Source: DASXYU01 sp036502295
GTDB lineage: Bacteria > Actinomycetota > Actinomycetes > Mycobacteriales > Jatrophihabitantaceae
Direction of reading: 5' to 3'
Assembly (NCBI GenBank): GCA_036502295.1
Contig: DASXYU010000004.1
Coordinates: forward strand, 1 to 41,563
Length of the DNA: 41,563 nucleotides
Shown piece by piece: positions 23,832 through 31,483 of the stretch (positions are counted from its first letter, which is position 1; each line of letters begins with the position of its first letter). The notes below the pieces were generated by a model, which ran no database searches, was not told the origin of the DNA, and saw only the letters and a list, made by a program, of their open reading frames with translations. A program made the position numbers and the translations under genes.

Positions 23832-24146
23832 ATGCCGTCGCTGTCCGCATCGCTGCCCAGGCCGCTCCGTAAACCGTTGAGCGCCGCCGTCGGACTCGCC
23901 GTCTCCACGGTGGACCGCGCCAAGTCCGGGGCCCGCCACATCCCGGAGCGCGTGGCGGCGCTGCCCATCACGGTGGCGAGCACGGCGCTGCAGGTCGCGC
24001 TGCGCGCCCGGCAGCAGTACAGCGACCTCGCCGAGCGCGGTGACGAGGTGCTTCACCTCGACCGGGCGACCGGAGCCGGTGAGGACGGTGTCGCAGCCCC
24101 CACTCCGCTGCGGACTCCGTCCAAGTTCGACGCCGTTGATGAGTAG
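23832..24146 (+). CDS. Small conserved protein upstream of xseA (lipid-droplet-associated type)
   Basis: 104 residues from ATG 23832. The middle is an amphipathic Ala-rich stretch (LSAAVGLAVSTVDRAKSG, then ALPITVASTALQVALRARQQYSDLAERG), with a flexible acidic tail. Position and length match the mycobacterial gene between lytB2 and xseA (Rv1109c, from memory), whose relatives are named lipid-droplet-associated proteins. Its stop overlaps the xseA start by 1 bp, so it is the first gene of an xseA-xseB operon. Confidence 0.7.
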   Translation: MPSLSASLPRPLRKPLSAAVGLAVSTVDRAKSGARHIPERVAALPITVASTALQVALRARQQYSDLAERGDEVLHLDRATGAGEDGVAAPTPLRTPSKFDAVDE

Positions 24147-25345
24147 TGGTGGCAGGCGCGAGTACGGCGGAGCAGCCGTGGCCGGTGCGCGTTGTCGCAC
24201 AGAAGATCGGTGAGTGGATCGGTCGGCTGGGCGAGGTATGGGTCGACGGCCAGATCGCCCAGCTGAGCCGGCGTCCCGGAGTGAACACCCAGTTCCTCAC
24301 TCTGCGTGATCCTGACGCGAACATCTCCCTCTCGGTGACCTGTCCGCGCGGCGTCCTCAGTGAGGACGTAGCGGAGGGTTCACGGGTCGTCATCCGCGCC
24401 CGTCCTGACTTCTGGCTGGAACGCGGAACTCTCAGCCTGCGCGCGACCGAGATCAGGCAGGTCGGGCTCGGCGAACTTCTGGCGCAACTGCAGAAGCTCC
24501 GTGAGCAGCTCGCCGCCGAAGGACTCTTCGCCGCGGCCCGCAAGCGCCCGCTGCCATTCCTGCCGCGCGCCGTCGGTCTCATCACCGGACGGGCGAGCGC
24601 CGCGGAGCGCGACGTGGTCGAGAACGCCAGGCGTCGCCTGCCGGGAGTGATGTTCCGGATCCAGAACGTCGCCACGCAAGGGCCGTCCGCCGCGGCTGAG
24701 GTGACGGCGGCGCTGAAACTTCTCGACGCCGACCCGTCGGTAGAGGTGATCGTCATCGCCCGCGGTGGCGGCAGCGTCGAGGACCTGCTGCCCTTCAGCA
24801 CCGAATCGCTGCTGCGTGCCGTCGCCGAGGCGAGGACGCCCGTGGTGAGCGCCATCGGCCACGAGAGCGACACACCGCTGCTGGACTTCGTCGCCGACCT
24901 GGCCGCGTCGACCCCCACTGATGCGGCGAAGCGGATCGTTCCGAACCTCGACGCAGAACTCGCCGACCTCGACGAGCTTCGGCTGCGATCCCGCTCCGCC
25001 GTACACCGGCGCCTCGGTCGGGAGGTCGAGTTGATCTCCGGACTGCCGGAGCGCCTGCGCAGGACGGTGCGCGCGCGCCTCACCGGCGAAATTCAGCAGA
25101 CGATCCAACTGCGCCGGCGCGCCGCTCGCCGGACGAACGCTCTGCTCGATGCCGCCCGCGCCGATCTCGATCACGTGCGGGCGCGCGTGCGGGCGCTCTC
25201 CCCGCAGGCGACCCTCGACCGCGGCTACGCGGTCGTGACGCTGAGCGACGGCAGCGTGGTCCGTTCGCCTGAGCAAGCGCGCTCGGGACCGCTTCGCGTC
25301 CGCGTCGCTGAGGGTGAGTTCGGAGCGGATATGGTCGGGCAGTGA
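24146..25345 (+). CDS. xseA: Exodeoxyribonuclease VII large subunit
   Basis: 399 residues from GTG 24146. An N-terminal OB fold (WVDGQIAQLSRRPGVNTQFLTLRD) is followed by the catalytic domain with ITGRASAAERDVVENARRR, VIVIARGGGSVEDLLPF and SAIGHESDTPLLDFVADL. A long helical region and the C-terminal ALSPQATLDRGYAVV motif complete it. With XseB it degrades single-stranded DNA. It overlaps the upstream small gene by 1 bp and xseB by 4 bp (GTGA). Confidence 0.97.
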   Translation: MVAGASTAEQPWPVRVVAQKIGEWIGRLGEVWVDGQIAQLSRRPGVNTQFLTLRDPDANISLSVTCPRGVLSEDVAEGSRVVIRARPDFWLERGTLSLRATEIRQVGLGELLAQLQKLREQLAAEGLFAAARKRPLPFLPRAVGLITGRASAAERDVVENARRRLPGVMFRIQNVATQGPSAAAEVTAALKLLDADPSVEVIVIARGGGSVEDLLPFSTESLLRAVAEARTPVVSAIGHESDTPLLDFVADLAASTPTDAAKRIVPNLDAELADLDELRLRSRSAVHRRLGREVELISGLPERLRRTVRARLTGEIQQTIQLRRRAARRTNALLDAARADLDHVRARVRALSPQATLDRGYAVVTLSDGSVVRSPEQARSGPLRVRVAEGEFGADMVGQ

Positions 25346-25581
25346 CGGACAATTTGCCGGCGAACTACGAAGCGGCGCGCGCCGAGCTTGCGGAGATCGT
25401 CCGCACGCTCGAATCCGGAGCTCAGAACCTCGAAGACTCCCTCGCGCTCTGGGAGCGCGGCGAGCAGCTGGCCGATATCTGCCAGACGTGGCTGCAGGGC
25501 GCCCAGGTGCGCCTCGACGAGGCGATCGCCGTGCACGACGCGGGAGCTGAGGACGGTTCCGACGCCGAGGAAGGGCCGTAA
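25342..25581 (+). CDS. xseB: Exodeoxyribonuclease VII small subunit
   Basis: 79 residues from GTG 25342. The family core YEAARAELAEIVRTLESGAQNLEDSLALWERGEQL is clear, forming the two helices that bind XseA. The acidic C terminus (DAGAEDGSDAEEGP) is disordered. The 4-bp overlap with xseA suggests coupled translation. Confidence 0.96.
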   Translation: MTDNLPANYEAARAELAEIVRTLESGAQNLEDSLALWERGEQLADICQTWLQGAQVRLDEAIAVHDAGAEDGSDAEEGP

Positions 25582-25674
25582 GCGCTCCCGGCTCGTGGAT
25601 TTACGAAGCGGCAACGCTGCTCTGAAAGAATCAGGGGCAGACAGCCGAGAACGTGCCGAGAGGAAGGCCCCGTT

Positions 25675-26715
25675 GTGAGCGACTCCGACACCACGTACGG
25701 AATCCCCGCAGAACTCGCGGTGGCCAAGAAAGCACCCGACCGCAACCTCGCGATGGAGATCGTCCGCGTCACCGAGGCGGCGGCGATGGCCGCCGGACGT
25801 TGGGTCGGCCGCGGCGACAAGAACGGCGGCGACGGTGCGGCCGTTGACGCGATGCGCGCCCTCATCGGCACCGTGTCGATGCGAGGCGTCGTCGTCATCG
25901 GCGAGGGTGAGAAGGACGAAGCGCCGATGCTCTACAACGGAGAGGAGGTCGGCGACGGCACCGGGCCGCTCTGCGACGTCGCGGTAGACCCGATCGACGG
26001 CACCACGCTGATGGCCAAGGGCATGGCAAACGCGGTGGCGGTGATTGCCGTGGCCGAGCGCGGCTCCATGTTCGATCCCTCGGCCGTCTTCTACATGGAG
26101 AAGATCGCCACCGGCCCGGAGGCCGCCGACGTCATCGACATCACCGCCCCGATCGCCGAGAACATCGCCAAGGTCGCCAAGGCGAAGAGCGGCTCCAAAG
26201 AGGACGTGACGGTCTGCATCCTGGACCGTCCTCGTCACGAGAATCTCGTGCGCGAGGTGCGTGAAGCGGGTGCACGCATCCGATTCATCAGTGACGGTGA
26301 CGTCGCCGGCGCCATCGCCGCGGCCCGTCCCGGCACCGGCGTCGACCTGCTGCTCGGTATCGGCGGCACGCCCGAGGGCATCATCGCCGCCGCCGCGCTG
26401 CGCTGCATGGGCGGCGAGATCCAGGCCAAGCTCTGGCCCCGTGATGAGGCCGAGCGGCAGAAGGCCCTCGACGCCGGCCATGACCTCGACGCCATCCTCA
26501 CCACCCGCGACCTCGTGCGTGGCGATGACATCTTCTTCTGCGCTACCGGCATCACGGATGGTGACCTGCTCCGAGGGGTGCGGTACTACGCCGACTCGGT
26601 GCAGACCGACTCCATCGTGATGCGCTCGAAGTCGGGCACGATCCGCGTGATCAACTCGTTGCACCAGCTGGGAAAACTCCGGGCCTATTCCGCCGTGGAC
26701 TTCGACAGGAATTAG
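25675..26715 (+). CDS. glpX: Class II fructose-1,6-bisphosphatase
   Basis: 346 residues from GTG 25675. VVVIGEGEKDEAPMLYNGE (72-90) and DPIDGTTLMAKG (105-116) are the metal- and phosphate-site signatures of GlpX. In mycobacteria GlpX is the main gluconeogenic FBPase; the same is likely here since no class I enzyme is seen. It lies 93 bp after xseB and two genes before fumarase, as in mycobacteria. A GAGAGGAAGG-like ribosome site is present upstream. Confidence 0.96.
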   Translation: MSDSDTTYGIPAELAVAKKAPDRNLAMEIVRVTEAAAMAAGRWVGRGDKNGGDGAAVDAMRALIGTVSMRGVVVIGEGEKDEAPMLYNGEEVGDGTGPLCDVAVDPIDGTTLMAKGMANAVAVIAVAERGSMFDPSAVFYMEKIATGPEAADVIDITAPIAENIAKVAKAKSGSKEDVTVCILDRPRHENLVREVREAGARIRFISDGDVAGAIAAARPGTGVDLLLGIGGTPEGIIAAAALRCMGGEIQAKLWPRDEAERQKALDAGHDLDAILTTRDLVRGDDIFFCATGITDGDLLRGVRYYADSVQTDSIVMRSKSGTIRVINSLHQLGKLRAYSAVDFDRN

Positions 26716-26744
26716 CGCGACAGCGCATTAAGGGGCAAAGCGAG

Positions 26745-27116
26745 ATGCTGATCGTCACCTCCAACGACATCCCGGGCTGGCAGATCCAACGCGTCTGCGG
26801 TGAGGTCTTCGGCCTCACCGTCCGGTCGCGTAACGCCTTCTCGCAGATCGGCGCGGGCTTCAAGTCGATGTTCGGCGGTGAGTTGAAAGGTATGACGGCG
26901 AACCTCGCCGAGAGCCGGAACGAGGCGATGAATCGGCTCATGGAAGAGGCAAAGGCCAAGGGCGGCAACGCCATCACCTGCATGCGCTTCGACACCACCG
27001 AGCTCGGTGACGTCTGGACCGAGATCTGCGCCTACGGAACGGCCGTCGTCGCGGTCCCCTCCGATGACGCCGCACGGCAGACGGCGCAGCAGCTCGGGTA
27101 CGGCATGCCCTCTTAG
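26745..27116 (+). CDS. YbjQ/UPF0145 family protein
   Basis: 123 residues. The fold signature is clear: VTSNDIPGWQIQRVCGEVFGLTVRSRN, ESRNEAMNRLMEEAKAKGGNAI, then a strand ending YGTAVVAV. YbjQ proteins form decamers with a putative metal site; function unknown. It lies 29 bp after glpX. The last codons and stop lie inside a perfect hairpin (27102-27124). Confidence 0.92.
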   Translation: MLIVTSNDIPGWQIQRVCGEVFGLTVRSRNAFSQIGAGFKSMFGGELKGMTANLAESRNEAMNRLMEEAKAKGGNAITCMRFDTTELGDVWTEICAYGTAVVAVPSDDAARQTAQQLGYGMPS

Positions 27117-27148
27117 GGCATGCCTCATCAGACTCAGCGGCATGCCCT
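27102..27148 (+). terminator. Hairpin with alternative pairing between ybjQ and fumarase genes
   Basis: GGCATGCCCT (27102-27111) pairs perfectly with AGGGCATGCC (27115-27124) around a 3-nt loop, and the ybjQ TAG stop lies inside. A second copy of GGCATGCCCT (27139-27148) can pair with the same middle arm. The two hairpins exclude each other. This could be a terminator with an alternative fold ahead of fumarase. Confidence 0.6.
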
Positions 27149-27203
27149 CTCAGGACTGGGGTCTAGGCTCTCTTGAGGTCAAATGATCGATGAGAGGACG
27201 CGC

Positions 27204-28601
27204 GTGAGCGACGAGGAAGAGTTCCGCATCGAGAAGGACTCGATGGGTGACGTGAAGGTTCCGGCCAAGGCCAAGTGGCGTGCACAGACACAGCGGGCCG
27301 TCGAGAACTTCCCGATCTCCGGACAGCCGATCGAACGCGAACTCATCGCCGGCCTCGCCCTCATCAAGGGTGCGAGCGTGCGGATCCGTGCCAAGCGCGG
27401 CCTGCTCGACTCCGACAAGGCCGAGGCCATTCACGCCGCCTCCGTCGAGGTCGCGCGCGGCGACTGGGACTCCGAGTTCCCGATCGACGTTTTCCAGACC
27501 GGTTCCGGCACGTCCTCGAACATGAACACCAATGAGGTGCTCGCCACGCTCGCCGCCGGGAAGCTGGGAACGGCGGTGCACCCCAACGATGACGTCAACG
27601 ACCCGTTGTCATCCAACGACCAGTTTCCCTCGGCCATCCATGTCGCTGCCACCAAGGCCACGATCACCGATCTCATCCCGGCCCTCGGCCACCTCGCCGA
27701 GTCGCTGGAGCGCAAGGCCACCGCCTTCGCCGGCGTCGTGAAGGCAGGACGCACCCACCTCATGGACGCCACTCCGGTGACCCTCGGCCAGGAGTTCGGC
27801 GGGTACGCCGCGCAGGTGCGCTACGGCGTCGAGCGCCTGCAGGCCGTCCTGCCCCGCGTGGCGGAACTGCCTCTGGGCGGCACCGCGGTCGGCACCGGTA
27901 TCAACGCGCCGAAGGGCTTCGCCGGTGAGGTCATTGCGCTCATCGCGTCCGAGACCGGTCTGCCGCTTACCGAGGCACGCAACCACTTCGAGGCCAATGC
28001 CGCCCGCGACGGCATCGTGGAACTCTCCGGCGCGCTGCGCACCATCGCCGTCGGGCTGAACAAGATCGCCAACGACATCCGCTGGATGGGCTCCGGTCCG
28101 CGCACCGGTCTCTCGGAGATCTTCATCCCCGACCTGCAGCCGGGCAGCTCGATCATGCCCGGCAAGGTGAATCCCGTCCTCTGCGAGGCGGTGACCCAGG
28201 TCGTCGCGCAGGTGATCGGCAACGACGCCGCCGTCGCCTGGGGCGGTGCCGCCGGCGCCTTCGAGCTCAACGTCTACCTGCCGCTGATGGCACGCAACGT
28301 GCTCGAGTCGATCCGTCTCATCGCCAACGTGAGCCGCGTCTTCGCCGACCGCTGCATCGACGGTATCGAGGCCAACGAGGAGCAGTGCCTCATGAACGCC
28401 GAGGGCACCCCGATGATCGTCACGCCGCTGAACCACTACATCGGCTACGACGAGGCGGCGAAGGTCGCCAAGCAGGCGATCAAGGAACGCAAGACGATCA
28501 AGGAAGTCGTCATCGAACGCGGCCACGTGCCGGAGAAGCTCACCGAGGCGAAGCTCGACGAGGTGCTCGACGTGCTGAGCATGACCCGCCCAGCCGAGTA
28601 A
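27204..28601 (+). CDS. fumC: Class II fumarate hydratase
   Basis: 465 residues from GTG 27204 (VSDEEEFRIEKDSMGDVKVP), with AGAGGA 7 bp upstream; an in-frame ATG at 27183 is also possible and would add 7 residues. Family marks are QTQRAVENFPISG, GSGTSSNMNTNEV, the TPVTLGQEF region and the SS-loop GSSIMPGKVNP with S315/S316. This TCA-cycle enzyme interconverts fumarate and malate without a cluster. In mycobacteria fum follows glpX as here. Confidence 0.96.
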   Translation: MSDEEEFRIEKDSMGDVKVPAKAKWRAQTQRAVENFPISGQPIERELIAGLALIKGASVRIRAKRGLLDSDKAEAIHAASVEVARGDWDSEFPIDVFQTGSGTSSNMNTNEVLATLAAGKLGTAVHPNDDVNDPLSSNDQFPSAIHVAATKATITDLIPALGHLAESLERKATAFAGVVKAGRTHLMDATPVTLGQEFGGYAAQVRYGVERLQAVLPRVAELPLGGTAVGTGINAPKGFAGEVIALIASETGLPLTEARNHFEANAARDGIVELSGALRTIAVGLNKIANDIRWMGSGPRTGLSEIFIPDLQPGSSIMPGKVNPVLCEAVTQVVAQVIGNDAAVAWGGAAGAFELNVYLPLMARNVLESIRLIANVSRVFADRCIDGIEANEEQCLMNAEGTPMIVTPLNHYIGYDEAAKVAKQAIKERKTIKEVVIERGHVPEKLTEAKLDEVLDVLSMTRPAE

Positions 28602-28631
28602 CCCAGTTCTGCACCGAAGAGGACCGTGACG

Positions 28632-29324
28632 ATGCAGATCGACGCGGTCCTCTTCGATTTCTTCGGGACGCTCAGCCCGCAACGCACCACCGGCGAGCAG
28701 CTCGCCGCCCGCACGCGGCAAGCGATCGCCCTCGGCGTCGACCCGCTGGCGTTCGACGCCGAACTCACCGCGACCTTCGACGAGCGGTTCCGTGGCGCCG
28801 GCGGTGATGTCGCTGGTTCGCTCGCCTTCGTCGCGGCGCGCATGGGGCACGTCCCGACCGCCGAACAGCTTGCCGCCGCCGTGGCGGTGCGCCTCGCTGA
28901 CGAGCGTGAGTTCAGTGAGCCGAGGACGGAGGCCGTTGCCGTCCTCGCGAAGCTACGGAGACGTGGGCTGTCCATCGGCGTGATCAGCGACTGCAGCGCG
29001 GAGCTGCCGGTGAACTTCTCGACGTTGCCGATCGCGCCACTGGTCAGTGCGGTTGTCTTCTCGTTCGTGACCGGCGAACGCAAGCCCCACCCCGGCAACT
29101 ATCTCGCGTGCTGTGCGGAGCTCGGTGTGACTCCGCAGCAATGCCTGTACGTCGGCGACGGCGGCAGCAACGAGCTGTACGGTGCGCGCGATCTCGGCAT
29201 GCGGGCGATCCACCTGGACGTCGCCGCCGAGCTCGACGGCGTCGTCCTCGGCAAGCACATCTCATGGGACGGCGAGTCGATCGCCTTGCTCACCGACATC
29301 CTCGACCTGCTACCGGAAGGCTGA
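28632..29324 (+). CDS. HAD-superfamily hydrolase
   Basis: 230 residues from ATG 28632, chosen since AGAGGA lies 8 bp upstream; a GTG at 28626 would be too close. The nucleophile is D9 in LFDFFGTL. A helical cap covers about 15-85, then GVISDCSAE (motif II), GERKPHPG (motif III lysine) and YVGDGGSNELYGA (motif IV). Probably a phosphatase on a small metabolite; substrate unknown. It follows fumarase by 30 bp and is the last gene before a strong terminator. Confidence 0.88.
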   Translation: MQIDAVLFDFFGTLSPQRTTGEQLAARTRQAIALGVDPLAFDAELTATFDERFRGAGGDVAGSLAFVAARMGHVPTAEQLAAAVAVRLADEREFSEPRTEAVAVLAKLRRRGLSIGVISDCSAELPVNFSTLPIAPLVSAVVFSFVTGERKPHPGNYLACCAELGVTPQQCLYVGDGGSNELYGARDLGMRAIHLDVAAELDGVVLGKHISWDGESIALLTDILDLLPEG

Positions 29325-29347
29325 GCGCCGACCGACCCGAGCGAGCG

Positions 29348-29379
29348 AAGGCCCCGGACGAGAAGTCGTCCGGGGCCTT
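29348..29379. terminator. Bidirectional terminator
   Basis: A perfect 14-bp stem, AAGGCCCCGGACGA (29348-29361) against TCGTCCGGGGCCTT (29366-29379), with a GAAG loop. It lies between the converging HAD hydrolase and bioY genes. Confidence 0.88.
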
Positions 29380-29393
29380 GCGTACGAGCTGGG

Positions 29394-29999
29394 TTAGCGG
29401 CGCGCGAGCTTCCAGGCGGCGGGGAAGATGAGCGCGGCGATGACCAGCTTGATGGCGTCGCTCACGAGGAAGACCGTGAAGCCGGAGTGGATCGCCTGGC
29501 CCCAGCTGAAAGCGGCGACCTGGTGGTGCAGCCAGTAGACGCCCGGGACGTAGAGGACGACGTTGCCGACCACCATCAGCAGCGCGGTGGTGAGGACGTT
29601 GCGGTCAGCGCCACGCTTGGCAAGCGCCCCGACGACACCAGCAGCAGCGATGAAGCCGACGACGTAACCGGCCGACGGTCCCATCGAACTCCAGCCGTGG
29701 GCGTGGTTGGCGAACCACGGCACGCCCGCGCAGCCGGCCGCGAGGTAGAGGGCCAGCGAGAGCAGGCCCCGCACCGAGCCCAGCGCGGCGCCGGTCACGA
29801 GGACGGCGAGGGTCTGGAGGGTGAACGGCACCGGCGAGAGTGAGGTGTGGATCGAGACCTGCGCGGCGAGACCGGTGAGACCGGCGCCGGCGACAACCAG
29901 GACAGCGTCACGAGCGATCGCCTTGGCGCCGGCAGCCGGAACCAGGTCGGCAAGAACGGCACGGCGAGCCGGGGCGAGCGGGAACGCGATGGACGACAT
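29394..29999 (-). CDS. bioY: Biotin transporter substrate-binding subunit BioY
   Basis: 201 residues with about six hydrophobic helices. The BioY hallmarks are PVPFTLQTLAVLVTGAALGSVRG, YLAAGCAGVPWFA and GPSAGYVVGFIAAA. BioY is the S component of an ECF transporter, or works alone; no bioM/bioN genes follow here. It is a single-gene unit. Its promoter should lie in 30000-30241, shared with the divergent truncated globin. Confidence 0.93.
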   Translation of the reverse strand: MSSIAFPLAPARRAVLADLVPAAGAKAIARDAVLVVAGAGLTGLAAQVSIHTSLSPVPFTLQTLAVLVTGAALGSVRGLLSLALYLAAGCAGVPWFANHAHGWSSMGPSAGYVVGFIAAAGVVGALAKRGADRNVLTTALLMVVGNVVLYVPGVYWLHHQVAAFSWGQAIHSGFTVFLVSDAIKLVIAALIFPAAWKLARR

Positions 30000-30241
30000 C
30001 TATCAGCCTCCAGGGGCGGGTAATGGCCCTACCGGGCCGTCGAGTCCACCGACCATACCGAGCGCACAGGCAAGCGCGGGAGAAGAAACTAGTGAGTGGT
30101 GAATCACTAAGGGCGAGAGAGTTCTGTAGCACTGCCGGAACAAGCGGGTGTACGTCCCGAAACGTGAGCTTCCTACCGTCGAGACGATCGGAGTTCGGTG
30201 CCTCTGAGCACTGCGGGAGGGGCCCCACGAAGGCAGGTGGA
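30000..30241. promoter_or_regulatory. Divergent control region between bioY and the truncated globin gene
   Basis: 242 bp without a credible gene; an open frame continues from the globin but reads as non-coding. It contains one inverted repeat, TAGTGA-N8-TCACTA (30090-30109), a candidate operator about 90 bp from bioY and 132 bp from the globin. The AGGTGG before ATG 30242 is the globin's ribosome site. I see no biotin-repressor site I could name with confidence. Confidence 0.35.
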
Positions 30242-30658
30242 ATGACGATCTTCGACGCGGTCGGTGGTGCCGACGCGGTGCAGGAAGCCGTCGCGCAGTT
30301 TTATGGCCGGTTGCTGGAAGATCCTGAGGTCTCAAGCTTCTTCGAGGACGTCGACATGGTCACCCTGCAACGGCACATGCGGGCGTTCATGAAAGCGCTG
30401 ACGGGCGGGCCGGACGAGTACGCCGGCCGTGGCATGACCGCGGCGCATGCCGCGCTTGGCATCAGCGATACCGACTTCGATGCCTTCCTTGCGCACCTGG
30501 TCGACACCCTCATCGCGTTGGGAGCGCCGGACGACACGATCAGTCGGATCGGTAACCTCATCACCCCGCTGCGCACCCAAGTGGTGAGTTCCCGTCCAGG
30601 GCATCAGCAGCAGCCCCGTACCGCCGTCAAGCGACAGCGAGCCGATAACCCCGCTTGA
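30242..30658 (+). CDS. Group I truncated haemoglobin
   Basis: 138 residues from ATG 30242. The start MTIFDAVGGADAVQEAVAQFYGRLL has the Gly-Gly pair and Y21 at the likely B10 position. H69 in GMTAAHAAL is the likely proximal ligand, in the position of the EAH motif of trHbN. DFDAFLAHLVDTLIALG matches the helix that follows. Such globins detoxify NO to nitrate in mycobacteria. The last 11 codons overlap, antisense, the 3' end of the HemD-like regulator gene. A basic, Gln-rich tail of about 20 residues lies past the globin fold. Confidence 0.88.
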   Translation: MTIFDAVGGADAVQEAVAQFYGRLLEDPEVSSFFEDVDMVTLQRHMRAFMKALTGGPDEYAGRGMTAAHAALGISDTDFDAFLAHLVDTLIALGAPDDTISRIGNLITPLRTQVVSSRPGHQQQPRTAVKRQRADNPA

Positions 30659-31403
30659 CCACGGTGGCGATGATCGCCGGATCGCCCAGTGCCGTCCTCA
30701 ACCGGCCGATGGCGACATCGACCGCGTGACCACTCACTCTCCCCTTTCCGGCTTCGCCAGTGGGGGTGCCCCCAACGCCTGGTAGCAGTGCCAGAAGTCT
30801 CTCCCGGCTCACCACATGCCCGGGTTGTTGGGCAAGAGCACGGAGCAGCGCCATCGCCGTGGCCGGCAGGCGACACAACCTCTGATCGATGACGACCGCC
30901 TGGCCCCGGACGTCAAGATCGTGACCGGCGGCGACGCAACGCCGGCCACGCAGCAGCGGAACCTGCTCGGCGAGCAGGGCTGCAGTCGCGTCGAGACGTG
31001 AACCGACGGCGCCACCGGGCACCGTCACCGGAATCCCAGCGGCGCTCAACGCCGCTGAAGTCGGATTGTCCGGGCAGGTCACCACGACGTTGTCGCGCAG
31101 TATTGCCCGCAGCTCGCTGCCGGAACGCAGCCGCTGCATGGCGGCCAGCAACTCACTCGCCGATACGGCGTCGAGGACTACGAGCGCATCGACGGTGCCC
31201 GCGACGATCGCATCCACGATCCGGCGCGTCGGCAGCGCTTCGTCGATGCGCGCATGCAGAGCCTCGGCCCCGTAGTCGCGCAACGACGCTGCGAGGTCGT
31301 CGCACCCGTCCGCGGCGAGGACGCCCACGGTGTAGCCGGCCAATACTTCGACCGGTCCCGCGGTGCCATCGCCGACGGCAAGGGCGGAGGAGGTCGATGC
31401 CAT
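30627..31403 (-). CDS. Shortened HemD-like domain fused to an OmpR-type winged helix
   Basis: 258 residues from ATG 31403. Residues 18-150 look like part of uroporphyrinogen-III synthase (AGYTVGVLAADGCDDLAASL at the start; VVTCPDNPTSAALSAAGIPV near the end). Residues 150-258 are an OmpR/PhoB-type DNA-binding domain (ALLRALAQQPGHVVSRERLLALLPG, AVDVAIGRLRTALGD, VVKRGYRLAV). Known relatives carry a HemD part of some 260 residues, so about half is missing here, and enzyme activity is doubtful. A haem-precursor-sensing regulator is a reasonable guess. It converges on, and overlaps, the group I globin gene by 32 bp. Confidence 0.75.
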   Translation of the reverse strand: MASTSSALAVGDGTAGPVEVLAGYTVGVLAADGCDDLAASLRDYGAEALHARIDEALPTRRIVDAIVAGTVDALVVLDAVSASELLAAMQRLRSGSELRAILRDNVVVTCPDNPTSAALSAAGIPVTVPGGAVGSRLDATAALLAEQVPLLRGRRCVAAGHDLDVRGQAVVIDQRLCRLPATAMALLRALAQQPGHVVSRERLLALLPGVGGTPTGEAGKGRVSGHAVDVAIGRLRTALGDPAIIATVVKRGYRLAVA

Positions 31404-31483
31404 GCAGGCAGCCAACGCGGTGGTGGTTTACCCCTGTTGTCCGCCGTGTTACGGCTGAGAAACGACTACGGGCGGCTGCTCGA

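Noticed and set aside
27609..28850. 413-codon minus-strand open frame
   Set aside because: It is antisense to fumarase and the HAD gene and has no recognisable domain.
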